64,000 bases of DNA from Pseudomonas sp. PB101. Lineage in GTDB: Bacteria > Pseudomonadota > Gammaproteobacteria > Pseudomonadales > Pseudomonadaceae. Positions 18,043 through 25,713 of the stretch are shown here, piece by piece (positions within the stretch are counted from its first letter, which is position 1; every line of letters starts with the position of its first letter). The stretch is taken from positions 1 through 64,000 of the forward strand of contig NZ_RWIR01000052.1 of NCBI RefSeq assembly GCF_009764265.1, read 5' to 3'. Below the pieces are notes generated by a model, which had not been told where the DNA came from, did not search any database, and saw nothing but the letters and a program-made list of their open reading frames with translations. A program made the translations under genes and the position numbers.

Positions 18043-18282
18043 AAACCTGCTTCTCCAATTGAGGGCGCAGGTTTGTTCTTGCGAACGCAAACCTGCCGAA
18101 TCCAAAAGCCTGTTCATGCAATGTGGGCATATACCCGAGTTTCAATAGCCAGGCTGAAAATCCCGCGGAAAAAAACAGATTGATCGGACGAGATGAACTT
18201 TGCCCCTGCGTCTATCCTCACAAGCCTTGCAACCGAAAACCACGCAGGCGCGACGTTTCGCGCCGATCTTGAGGAGGCAGAC

Positions 18283-18714
18283 ATGGCTATCGTGAAGAAA
18301 GCATCGGCTCATTGGGAAGGTGATCTGAAAACCGGCATCGGCTCGATCTCCACAGAAACCGGGGTACTGCGCGAAGCACCCTACGGTTTCAAGGCACGCT
18401 TCGAAGGCGGCCGGGGCACCAATCCGGAAGAGTTGATCGGCGCGGCCCACGCCGGCTGCTTCTCCATGGCGTTTTCGATGATTCTCGGTGATGCCGGCCT
18501 GAAGGCCGATAGCATCGACACCCAGGCAGAAGTCACCCTGGATCAAGTGGACGGCGGCTTTGCGATCACCGCAGTGAAATTGATTCTGAAAGCGAAAATC
18601 CCCGGGGCATCCCAGGCGCAGTTCGAAGAACTCAGCAACAAGGCCAAAGAGGGCTGTCCGGTATCCAAGGTACTGAATGCGAAGATCAGCCTGGAAGCAA
18701 CATTGGTCGGCTAG
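18283..18714 (+). CDS. OsmC family peroxiredoxin
   Basis: 143 aa. It reduces organic hydroperoxides through two reactive cysteines, seen in AHAGCFSMAFS and in EGCPVSKVLNAK. GAGGAGG lies 6 bases before the ATG at 18283; upstream extension to 18193 is unlikely. Whether OsmC or Ohr is hard to separate by eye; the AHAGCFSMAF pattern favours OsmC. Often stress-inducible. Confidence 0.92.
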   Translation: MAIVKKASAHWEGDLKTGIGSISTETGVLREAPYGFKARFEGGRGTNPEELIGAAHAGCFSMAFSMILGDAGLKADSIDTQAEVTLDQVDGGFAITAVKLILKAKIPGASQAQFEELSNKAKEGCPVSKVLNAKISLEATLVG

Positions 18715-18729
18715 ATTTTAGTTGAAATC

Positions 18730-18799
18730 AAAAGATCGCCGTCTTGCGCAACCTGCCGGGATCATTCGGTAGAGGTTACTCAGGGTTGCGATCTTTTTT
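18730..18799 (+). terminator. Terminator with long-range stem after osmC
   Basis: aaaagatcgc (18730-18739) pairs with gcgatctttt (18788-18797), followed by further Ts. Between them cgcaacct and agggttgcg offer a competing inner stem that shares bases with the outer one. It is probably the OsmC terminator; an attenuator with two states is conceivable. Confidence 0.7.
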
Positions 18800-18894
18800 G
18801 CGTCGCGACAGATTTGCCCGCTAAAAATATGGTCGAATAAATGACAGCAGCGAAAACCCGTGAATCGGCGTGCTGCCTCAAAGGAGCTTCAACC

Positions 18895-19128
18895 ATGAAA
18901 CGTTTTGCCCTGGCGGTTATCTGTTGCGTACTGGCCACCTCCGCCCTCGCAGCACCGAAACCCTGCGAAGAACTCAAGGCCGAGATCGAAGCCAAGATCC
19001 AGGCCAGTGGCGTCACCGCCTACACGCTGGAAATCGTCACCAACGACGAAGTACACGACCAGAACATGGTCGTGGGCTCGTGCGAAAATGGCACCAAAAA
19101 AATCATCTACCAGAAGAACGAGCGCTGA
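18895..19128 (+). CDS. DUF1161 secreted protein, copy 2
   Basis: 77 aa with a signal peptide (KRFALAVICCVLATSALA). The domain starts KPCEELKAEIEAKIQASGVT, close to copy 1, and has the second cysteine in VGSCENGTKK. AAAGGAG is 9 bases upstream of ATG 18895, so the longer frame from 18841 is rejected. Function unknown. Confidence 0.88.
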   Translation: MKRFALAVICCVLATSALAAPKPCEELKAEIEAKIQASGVTAYTLEIVTNDEVHDQNMVVGSCENGTKKIIYQKNER

Positions 19129-19132
19129 CCCC

Positions 19133-19555
19133 TCACATCAGGCAGTAGGATTCCCGATCTTCAGCGACGATCTCCCGCTTGGCGTTGTAAAGCCGGGCGC
19201 CGGGCGTGAAGGCGATTGAGCGACCTTCGAGCACATAACGCTGCCCGGCTTCGAAATGATCGTATTTGATGGTCAGGTAGCACAGCCGCTCAGAGGGCCC
19301 GCTCATCGTACTCAGGCCACCGCCGCCGGGCACCTCAAAGTCGAAGCGCACGATCAGTTCGTGGCTACCGGGCATCACTTCGAAATAACGCCCGTCACGC
19401 AGGCGTTGTTTATCCAGCCGTTCGGCCATCAACAATTTGTCGTTAGGGAAGGGCGTCGAGAATTCAACCCAGGCCATTTGTGGATTGGGTGTCGGCATCG
19501 GGCTTTGACAGCCCGCGACGACACCGGCGGCGAGTAACAGCATCAACCTGCGCAT
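19133..19555 (-). CDS. Lipoprotein of unknown function, copy A
   Basis: 140 aa. The lipobox VVAGC gives Cys16 as the lipidated residue, so it is a membrane-anchored lipoprotein. The conserved block GRYFEVMPGSHELIVRFDFE followed by GQRYVLEGRSIAFTPGARLY is shared with the neighbouring paralogue. Its 3' end faces the DUF1161 gene 4 bp away. The PGSHEL-type core suggests a beta-sandwich; function unknown. Confidence 0.82.
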   Translation of the reverse strand: MRRLMLLLAAGVVAGCQSPMPTPNPQMAWVEFSTPFPNDKLLMAERLDKQRLRDGRYFEVMPGSHELIVRFDFEVPGGGGLSTMSGPSERLCYLTIKYDHFEAGQRYVLEGRSIAFTPGARLYNAKREIVAEDRESYCLM

Positions 19556-19595
19556 GATGAATGTCCCTAGGGATATTCATTCAGCATAACGCCGA

Positions 19596-20018
19596 TCAGG
19601 TTCGTTGGCAGCCCGCAGGAGTGCCCTGGCCGATCACTTTGCGCTGTTGATCATAGAGTTTCGCCCACGGCCGGAAACCGATGTTTCCCGCTTGCAGTTG
19701 ATAACGTTCGCCCGCGTTGAAGCCATTGAATTTCACGTTCAACTGACAATCGCGCCACAACGGTTCGGCATCTGGGCCGATGTTGGTGGGTTGCACCGCA
19801 AACTGGTAGCGCACCGTCAATTCGTGGCTTCCAGGCTGGACTTCGAAGTAGCGTTTATCATCCGTGGTCTTGTCATCGACCTCCAGCGCCTGCAACGCCG
19901 TGTCTTCCTGCTTTGAATCCAGGTCGATCCAGGCTTGCGCAGGATCAGGGCGGGGTATTCCGAAGCCGGCACAGCCGGCCAGCAACAGCAGGCTTGCTGT
20001 CAGTATCAACGTGCGCAT
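19596..20018 (-). CDS. Lipoprotein of unknown function, copy B
   Basis: 140 aa, paralogue of copy A: lipobox LLAGC (Cys16), then KRYFEVQPGSHELTVRYQF and GERYQLQAGNIGFRPWAKLY. The equal length and order show a tandem duplication. GGAG precedes the ATG. The two genes are 40 bp apart and probably one operon, divergent from the aminopeptidase gene. Confidence 0.82.
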   Translation of the reverse strand: MRTLILTASLLLLAGCAGFGIPRPDPAQAWIDLDSKQEDTALQALEVDDKTTDDKRYFEVQPGSHELTVRYQFAVQPTNIGPDAEPLWRDCQLNVKFNGFNAGERYQLQAGNIGFRPWAKLYDQQRKVIGQGTPAGCQRT

Positions 20019-20077
20019 AGCGGAGCTCCAGTCTGGCGGGATAGTCTTGCGGGAAGACTCTCCAAGGAAGAATTATT

Positions 20078-21175
20078 GTGATCAGGCCGCTTCCTAGCCT
20101 TGGGTTACTTGATCGCGTTTTTCGCGTTTTGTTTCCGGGTGTGTTGTTTTTGTTGCTCAACGGTTGCGCCAGCGTCAGCTATTACAGCCAGCTGGCCAGC
20201 GGTCAACTGCAGTTGCTGCGGGCCAGGGAGCCGGTTTCCCGCGTGGTTGCCGACCCGACGCGCGACCAAAAACTGCGGACACACCTGGAGCAATCACAAA
20301 AAGCGCGCACGTTCGCCAGCCGGCAATTGCACCTGCCGGACAACCAGAGCTACCGCTTGTACGCGGACATCGGGCGTCCCTTCGTCGTCTGGAATGTCTT
20401 CGTCACGCCGGAGTTTTCCCTGAAACCCGTAAACCACTGCTTCCCCATCGCCGGTTGCGTGGCCTATCGCGGTTACTACAGCCAGGGCGCAGCCCGCGGC
20501 GAAGCGGCTGTGCAACGCTTGCAGGGCATGGACGTGTCGATTGGCGGCGTTGAAGCCTATTCGACACTTGGCTGGTTCAACGATCCGATTCTCAACTCGA
20601 TGATGGGTTGGGGCGATGAGCGCCTGGCCACGCTGATCTTTCACGAATTGGCCCATCAACGCGTCTATGTGAAGGACGACACGGAGTTCAACGAGTCCTT
20701 CGCCACCTTCGTCGAGCAGGAAGGTACCCGCCAATGGCGCGCCTACCGCCACCTGCCACCCGACAACAATGCACAGGCGCGTCAACGTGACCAATTTACC
20801 GAGTTGGTGCTGAGGGCTCGCACCCGCCTGGAAAAACTCTACACTTTGCCGTTGCCAGCCGAACAAATGCGCCAGCGCAAGGCGGCCGAGTTCGAGCGCT
20901 TGCGCAGTGAATACCGCCAGCTGCGTGACAGTCAGTGGGCTGGAGACAAACGCTATGACGCCTGGATCAATGCCCCCATGAACAACGCCCGGCTATTGCC
21001 CTTTGGTTTGTACGACCAATGGGTGCCGGCATTCGACGCGCTGTTCCATCAGGTGGAGGGCGATTGGCTCAGGTTTTATGCCTCCGTGGAAAAGCTCGGC
21101 AGCCTGCCGACGGCTGAGCGCAAGGCCGCGCTGAAGGCGTTGGCTGATGGCGCGGATCAACCAAAGAACCAGTAG
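20078..21175 (+). CDS. Predicted zinc aminopeptidase (COG4324), lipoprotein
   Basis: 365 aa from a GTG (AAGGAAG upstream). N-terminal hydrophobic segment ending LLLNGC, a lipobox, so probably anchored in the envelope. LIFHELAHQRVYVKDDTEFN has the HExxH zinc motif, and the following NESFATFVEQEG supplies the third Glu ligand. This is the architecture of the uncharacterised aminopeptidase family. Its last 19 bp overlap the convergent membrane-protein gene. Confidence 0.87.
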   Translation: MIRPLPSLGLLDRVFRVLFPGVLFLLLNGCASVSYYSQLASGQLQLLRAREPVSRVVADPTRDQKLRTHLEQSQKARTFASRQLHLPDNQSYRLYADIGRPFVVWNVFVTPEFSLKPVNHCFPIAGCVAYRGYYSQGAARGEAAVQRLQGMDVSIGGVEAYSTLGWFNDPILNSMMGWGDERLATLIFHELAHQRVYVKDDTEFNESFATFVEQEGTRQWRAYRHLPPDNNAQARQRDQFTELVLRARTRLEKLYTLPLPAEQMRQRKAAEFERLRSEYRQLRDSQWAGDKRYDAWINAPMNNARLLPFGLYDQWVPAFDALFHQVEGDWLRFYASVEKLGSLPTAERKAALKALADGADQPKNQ

Positions 21176-22386
21176 CAGACCCCGATTGCACCCAGCACCC
21201 CGGCCAACTCTGCCAGCAGTGCACAGCCAACCGCATGGCGTGCGCGCTGGATGCCCACGGCACCGAAGTACACCGCCAGCACATAGAACGTGGTCTCGGT
21301 GCTGCCCTGGACAGTCGCCGCGACCAGCGCCGGAAAACTGTCCACGCCTGAGGTCTTCATGGTTTCAATCAGCATCGCTCGCGCGGCGCTTCCCGAGAAA
21401 GGCTTGACCATCGCGGTCGGCAGCGCATCGACGAAGCGCGTGTCCCAACCGGCCCATTCCACCAGGTGACGGATCCCGTCCAGACCGAAGTCCAGCGCCC
21501 CGGAGGCCCGCAAAACACCCACCGCACAAAGCATCGCCACCAGGTAGGGGAGCAAGTTTTTGGCGACGTCGAAACCCTCTTTGGCGCCTTCGACGAAGGC
21601 CTCGTAGACCTTCACTTTGCGCAGCGCGCCGATCAGCAGAAACAGCATGATCAGGCCAAACAGCGTCAGGTTGCCGAGGATCGATGACAGGCCGGCCAGT
21701 GCGGTTGCCGAAAGGGTCGCCAGCAATGCCATGAAACCACCGAGAGCAAGCGCGCCGGGGATCAGGTAGGCCAGCACCACAGGGTCCCAGATGCGCAAAC
21801 GCTGCATGAACGCCACCGACAGGAAGCCGACAATGGTCGAGCAACTGGTCGCCAGCAGGATTGGCAGGAACACCAGCGTCGGATCCGGCGCGCCTTGCTG
21901 GGCGCGATACATGAAGATCGTCACCGGCAGCAGGGTCAGCGAGGAGGCGTTGAGCACCAGGAACAGGATCTGGGCATTGCTGGCGATGGTCGCGCTGGGA
22001 TTGAGTTCCTGCAGCGCCTTCATGGCCTTGAGGCCGATCGGCGTGGCGGCGTTGTCCAGCCCCAGGCCGTTGGCGGCGAAGTTCAGGGTGATCAGGCCGA
22101 TGGCCGGATGACCCGGCGGGACTTCTGGCATCAGGCGCAGAAACAGTGGCCCCAGAGCCTTGGCCAGCCATTCGACGATGCCGGCTTTCTCGGCGATGCG
22201 CAGAAAACCCAGCCAGAGGGTGAGGGTGCCGAACAGCAGCACCATGACTTCGACCGACAGCTTGGCCATGGCGAAAATGCTCTCCACCATTGCCGCGAAT
22301 ATTCCGGCATTGCCACCGATCAGCCACTGCGCCAGCGCCGATACGGCTGCCACGATGAAGAAGCCAAGCCACAGGCCATTGAGCAT
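21157..22386 (-). CDS. SpmA/SpmB-like nucleoside-recognition membrane protein
   Basis: 409-aa polytopic inner-membrane protein with two Gate (nucleoside recognition) domains, as if Bacillus SpmA and SpmB were fused. Conserved: LNFAANGLGLDNAATPIGLK in the first half and MVKPFSGSAARAMLIETMKT with VQGSTETTFYVLAVYFG in the second. In spore formers SpmA/B affect core dehydration; in non-sporulating pseudomonads the role is unknown, perhaps transport. Confidence 0.85.
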   Translation of the reverse strand: MLNGLWLGFFIVAAVSALAQWLIGGNAGIFAAMVESIFAMAKLSVEVMVLLFGTLTLWLGFLRIAEKAGIVEWLAKALGPLFLRLMPEVPPGHPAIGLITLNFAANGLGLDNAATPIGLKAMKALQELNPSATIASNAQILFLVLNASSLTLLPVTIFMYRAQQGAPDPTLVFLPILLATSCSTIVGFLSVAFMQRLRIWDPVVLAYLIPGALALGGFMALLATLSATALAGLSSILGNLTLFGLIMLFLLIGALRKVKVYEAFVEGAKEGFDVAKNLLPYLVAMLCAVGVLRASGALDFGLDGIRHLVEWAGWDTRFVDALPTAMVKPFSGSAARAMLIETMKTSGVDSFPALVAATVQGSTETTFYVLAVYFGAVGIQRARHAVGCALLAELAGVLGAIGVCYWFFG

Positions 22387-22437
22387 CAGTCAAATCCCCC
22401 AAAAGATGCGCGAATGATAGCGGGGTGACCAGAAACG

Positions 22438-22462
22438 ACAAACCCCGGATTTCTCCGGGGTT
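22438..22462 (-). terminator. Hairpin terminator downstream of gltP
   Basis: Stem aaccccgga (22441-22449) / tccggggtt (22454-22462), TTTC loop. On the minus strand it is followed by a short T-rich tail. It lies beyond the REP pair after gltP. Confidence 0.65.
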
Positions 22463-22480
22463 CATGTCAATGCCATACAT

Positions 22481-22570
22481 CTGTAGGTGCCGGCTTGCTG
22501 GCGATGAACGATAACGCGGTGCACCTGTTACACCGCGTTGTGGCAATCGCCAGCAAGCCGGCTCCTACAG
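22481..22570. repeat. REP pair, gccggcttgctggcgat family
   Basis: Arms ctgtaggtgccggcttgctg and cagcaagccggctcctacag are inverted copies that enclose a second inverted pair (acgcggtg / caccgcgt). The arm sequence differs from the gcgagc REP family found elsewhere in the window. Confidence 0.88.
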
Positions 22571-22578
22571 AGGGTGTA

Positions 22579-23910
22579 TCAGCTCTTGGAAACTTCACCC
22601 GCCGGCAGCTTTTCCTTGCTGCGCCAGTGCGGCAGGGAGTTCCAGTAGCGCTGGCCCTTGGCGTCGTCGTACATGCCTTCCCAACGAGCGATAACCAGGA
22701 CAGCCAGGGCGTTGCCGATCACATTCAGTGCAGTACGCGCCATGTCCATCACGCGGTCGACACCGGCGATGAATGCCAGGCCTTCCAGTGGAATGCCGAC
22801 ACTGCCCAGGGTGGCCAGCAGTACTACGAAGGACACGCCCGGTACGCCGGCGATGCCTTTGGAGGTGACCATCAAAGTCAGTACCAGCAGCAATTGCTGA
22901 CTGATCGACAGGTCAATGCCATACAGCTGGGCAATGAAGATCGCCGCGATGCTTTGGTACAGGGTCGAACCGTCCAGGTTGAACGAGTAACCGGTCGGCA
23001 CCACAAAGCTGCAAATGGCTTTCGGCGCGCCGTAGGCTTCCATTTTCTCGATCACGCGCGGCAGCACGGTTTCGGAGCTGGCGGTGGAGTAGGCCAGTAC
23101 CAGCTCATCCTTGAAGATGCGCATCAGCTTGATCACCGAGAAGCCGAACAGGCGAGCGATCAGGCCCAGGACCACGAAAGCGAAGAAGGCGATGGCGACG
23201 TAAACCAGGATCACCAGTTTGGCCAGCGGTATCAGCGAAGCGAAACCGAAGTTGGCCACAGTCACTGCGATCAGTGCGAATACGCCGATCGGGGCGTAGT
23301 TCATGATCATGTGAGTGACCTTGAACATGCTTTCCGATACGCCCTGGAACATTTTCACCAGCGGCTCGCGCAGATCTGCCTGCAGGCTCGACAAACCGAG
23401 GCCGAACAACACGGAGAAGAAGATGATCGGCAGCATTTCACCGCGAACCATGGCCGCGAAGATGTTCGACGGGATCAGGTTGAGGATGGTTTCGATAAAC
23501 GCGTGTTCATGCTGAACCTCGGCCGCCGTCGCCTGGTACTTGGAAATGTCCACAGTGCCAAGGGTGCTCATGTCGATACCGGCACCCGGGTGGAACAGGT
23601 TGGCCAGCAACAGACCGACCACGATCGCGATGGTGGTGACGATCTCGAAGTAGATGATGGTCTTGAGGCCGATACGCCCCAGCTTCTTGGCGTCACCGAC
23701 GCCTGCAATGCCGACGATCAAAGAGGAGATGACGATCGGAATCACGATCATCTTGATCAGACGGATAAAGATATCGCCTGCCGGTTGCAGGACGTTGCTG
23801 ATCCACCAGGCTTTTTCGGCACTGAAATGGTTGAGCAGCGCACCGATTGCAATCCCCAATACCAGACCGATGAGGATCTGCCAGGCGAGGCTAAGCTTTG
23901 CCTTCTTCAT
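22579..23910 (-). CDS. gltP: Glutamate/dicarboxylate:proton symporter
   Basis: 443-aa DAACS (SLC1-like) transporter. The serine-rich re-entrant loop is YSTASSETVLPRVI; the substrate and cation region is FVVPTGYSFNLDGSTLYQSI. The C-terminal GVPGVSFVVLLATLGSVGIP matches GltP. It would take up glutamate and aspartate with protons. Start 23910 (KKAKLSLAWQILIGLVLG) has weak RBS support, and the Crc-type motif lies just upstream. The longer frame to 24066 is rejected. GltP versus DctA is decided by the location near algB as in other pseudomonads. Confidence 0.85.
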   Translation of the reverse strand: MKKAKLSLAWQILIGLVLGIAIGALLNHFSAEKAWWISNVLQPAGDIFIRLIKMIVIPIVISSLIVGIAGVGDAKKLGRIGLKTIIYFEIVTTIAIVVGLLLANLFHPGAGIDMSTLGTVDISKYQATAAEVQHEHAFIETILNLIPSNIFAAMVRGEMLPIIFFSVLFGLGLSSLQADLREPLVKMFQGVSESMFKVTHMIMNYAPIGVFALIAVTVANFGFASLIPLAKLVILVYVAIAFFAFVVLGLIARLFGFSVIKLMRIFKDELVLAYSTASSETVLPRVIEKMEAYGAPKAICSFVVPTGYSFNLDGSTLYQSIAAIFIAQLYGIDLSISQQLLLVLTLMVTSKGIAGVPGVSFVVLLATLGSVGIPLEGLAFIAGVDRVMDMARTALNVIGNALAVLVIARWEGMYDDAKGQRYWNSLPHWRSKEKLPAGEVSKS

Positions 23911-23924
23911 ATCTTTACCCTTAC

Positions 23925-23932
23925 TTGTTGTT
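23925..23932 (-). promoter_or_regulatory. Candidate Crc/Hfq CA-motif at the gltP start
   Basis: On the minus strand AACAACAA (pattern AANAANAA) lies 15 to 22 bases upstream of the gltP ATG, overlapping the RBS zone. Hfq-Crc binds such motifs to block translation when preferred carbon sources are present. This would place glutamate uptake under catabolite control. Confidence 0.5.
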
Positions 23933-24660
23933 TGACTCAGGGAGATGCGCGAACTGGAACGCTTGTGGCGAAAAAGCCCAGTGCATCTGCCCCCCGTATA
24001 AGGTGCCCCGGAGCGCGTTTTGCGGCTCTCTGGCAGGCGAAAAAAGGCGCAACTATTCCGATGCAAGGAAGCGCCGTCTAATGCCGTAAACGCCTACCCT
24101 ATGCCGAATCGGCATGAGGTTTTTTTAGCGAAACGCGCGTCCCAACCGGTTCGAATACGACATTTCGGCAGGCATAAGTGCCGTGAACCGGTCATCACAG
24201 AGCAGATTGAGTGTTTTTCGAGCAGCGGCCGAGCATTGATTTTTAAGCAGAATCGCGCAGGACGAAGGGAAAAATCGAGGCGAAAAAAAGGGGATTTTTC
24301 TCGATATACGGTCGCCGGTGAAACACCGGGAAAAGTAATTTTCGACTTAACAAGGACAAGGCCGCGGTTTCAGTGATGTAACCGGGATGAGCGCTCTATT
24401 TCAATGTGTTGCTTGATCAAGCCCTTCGCAAGCTCGTCGAGCCATGGCGGTCCGGCGAACTTGCGCAGCAGCTTTCCTGACCCGGCCCTTGCGCAGGTAC
24501 TCCCTGTACCCGTAGGTCACTCCGCCCCTGAAACAGGCAGAACGTCCCGACCCCTTGGTCATGCGCCTGCCTTCCTCGGGTGGCGCAAGTGGAAAGAGGC
24601 GCTGTGACCTCCTTCGTGTACAAATTCTGGTGTATCAACCAGCCCCTCCCAGAGGAGGGA
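23933..24660. other. Gene-poor stretch upstream of gltP
   Basis: About 730 bp with no convincing protein gene. It holds an inverted repeat atgccga-a-tcggcat (24101-24115) followed by T7 (24120-24126), which looks like a plus-strand terminator although no plus-strand gene precedes it. It also holds gaaaaatc/gatttttc (24269-24276/24293-24300) and ccggtg-aaa-caccgg (24315-24329). A 53-codon minus-strand frame at 24401-24562 may be a remnant. Confidence 0.45.
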
Positions 24661-24750
24661 TCAGGCATGTCGGGGAAAAGCCAACCCGCATGCCCTGGCA
24701 TCACCGCCCAATAGCAGGGCGGCTGCCAGCGTCTTGAACAAACCGTTCAT
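24661..24750 (-). CDS. Possible 29-aa peptide after DUF1328
   Basis: The frame starts at 24750, 1 bp after the DUF1328 stop, and encodes NGLFKTLAAALLLGGDARAC then a short tail. The start looks like a signal peptide, so it may be a truncated secreted protein or a genuine small membrane peptide. Evidence is only adjacency and hydrophobicity. Confidence 0.3.
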   Translation of the reverse strand: MNGLFKTLAAALLLGGDARACGLAFPRHA

Positions 24751-24751
24751 G

Positions 24752-24916
24752 TCAGCCTCGACCGCGACGGCCAAAGAAGAACGAAGCAATGAACATCACC
24801 AGGAACACGACAAACAGAATCTTGGCGATACCCGTGGCGGTGCCCGCGATACCACCGAAGCCCAGTACTGCGGCGATGATGGCAATGATCAGGAATGTGA
24901 TTGCCCAGCTCAACAT
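24752..24916 (-). CDS. DUF1328 small membrane protein
   Basis: 54 aa, two hydrophobic helices (WAITFLIIAIIAAVLGFGG and ILFVVFLVMFIASFFFG) and a basic end GRRGRG. This matches the YtjA/DUF1328 family in length and sequence. GGAG lies 7 bases upstream of the ATG. Function unknown; often linked to envelope stress. Confidence 0.88.
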   Translation of the reverse strand: MLSWAITFLIIAIIAAVLGFGGIAGTATGIAKILFVVFLVMFIASFFFGRRGRG

Positions 24917-24987
24917 GGTGATTCTCCTTACGCTTCTATTTAGAGGTGCTGCGTTTCCCGGCGCATCGTCTGCGGCGGAGGTTTTGC

Positions 24988-25275
24988 CTAGAACACCCAA
25001 CGCTCTTGATGACGTATCTCACCCACAGGGCTGGCCTGGTCGACGTCCATCATGCGCATCGGGGTGCTATCAGCTTGAAGGCTGCCAACAGCACTGAAAT
25101 GGGTTTGGCTCGGATGCTCAATCGACAACTGTGGCGCCTGCGGCTGCTGGCTCTGTTCCCAGCGCAGAAACTGCTGGCCGCCGATCAAGGTGATCAACAG
25201 CGCCAGCACAGCGAACAGTCCTTGCTGGATATGCACTGGCGACAGGTGCAGGTGGGCGGCACGTTGACGGTTCAT
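24988..25275 (-). CDS. Hypothetical single-pass membrane protein
   Basis: 95 aa. A short basic N-terminus with several His, one transmembrane helix (GLFAVLALLITLIGGQQFL), then a polar periplasmic tail. AGGAG is 7 bases before the ATG at 25275. A similar small gene sits between gltP and algB in other pseudomonads, as I recall. No known domain recognised. Confidence 0.65.
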   Translation of the reverse strand: MNRQRAAHLHLSPVHIQQGLFAVLALLITLIGGQQFLRWEQSQQPQAPQLSIEHPSQTHFSAVGSLQADSTPMRMMDVDQASPVGEIRHQERWVF

Positions 25276-25713
25276 CCTGGAGCTCCTACCACTCGGGTCG
25301 GTATTCGAAAGCGGGCGTTTGTTTTTGAATGCCCTGGTTAACCAGACAATTGCAGTCCGCATGCCAGCCTTGTTTCGAAATAATTCCTTTAAATATCAAT
25401 ATTTTATGATCGCAGAAGAAAAAACATCGTACGCATCCTGCACGATGCCACTTACGCGGTCGTGCGTATTGCACGATTCATTTGCAGGCAGGCGTAAATT
25501 TTTTGAATTGCGAGAGGGCCACGGATGTCAGAAATACACGCTGGCCGATGTCGAAAACCGGAAATCCATTGAAAGACCCGCTAAAAGAGGCGGCTAACCG
25601 AGACATCGGATGAAAGCTACCCTGCCATGACAGGAATGGCTCAGAATCAATCATGCAACTTGCCCGATTTCTCCGGGACAAAATAAAGATCATTCATTAA
25701 GGAGCGTAGGAAA
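25276..25713. promoter_or_regulatory. Intergenic region upstream of algB
   Basis: 438 bp, locally AT-rich (about 25375-25430). It holds three spaced tgcacga copies between 25438 and 25482 (one inside gtgcgtattgcacga). AAGGAG lies before the algB ATG. No AlgU-type promoter is evident. Small frames here show no coding character. Confidence 0.4.

Noticed and set aside
22495..24081. 528-codon frame antisense to gltP
   Set aside because: Shadow; begins in a REP element and is full of His/Gln/Asp runs.
25478..25693. 71-codon minus frame upstream of algB
   Set aside because: No RBS, no family resemblance, lies in the likely promoter region.
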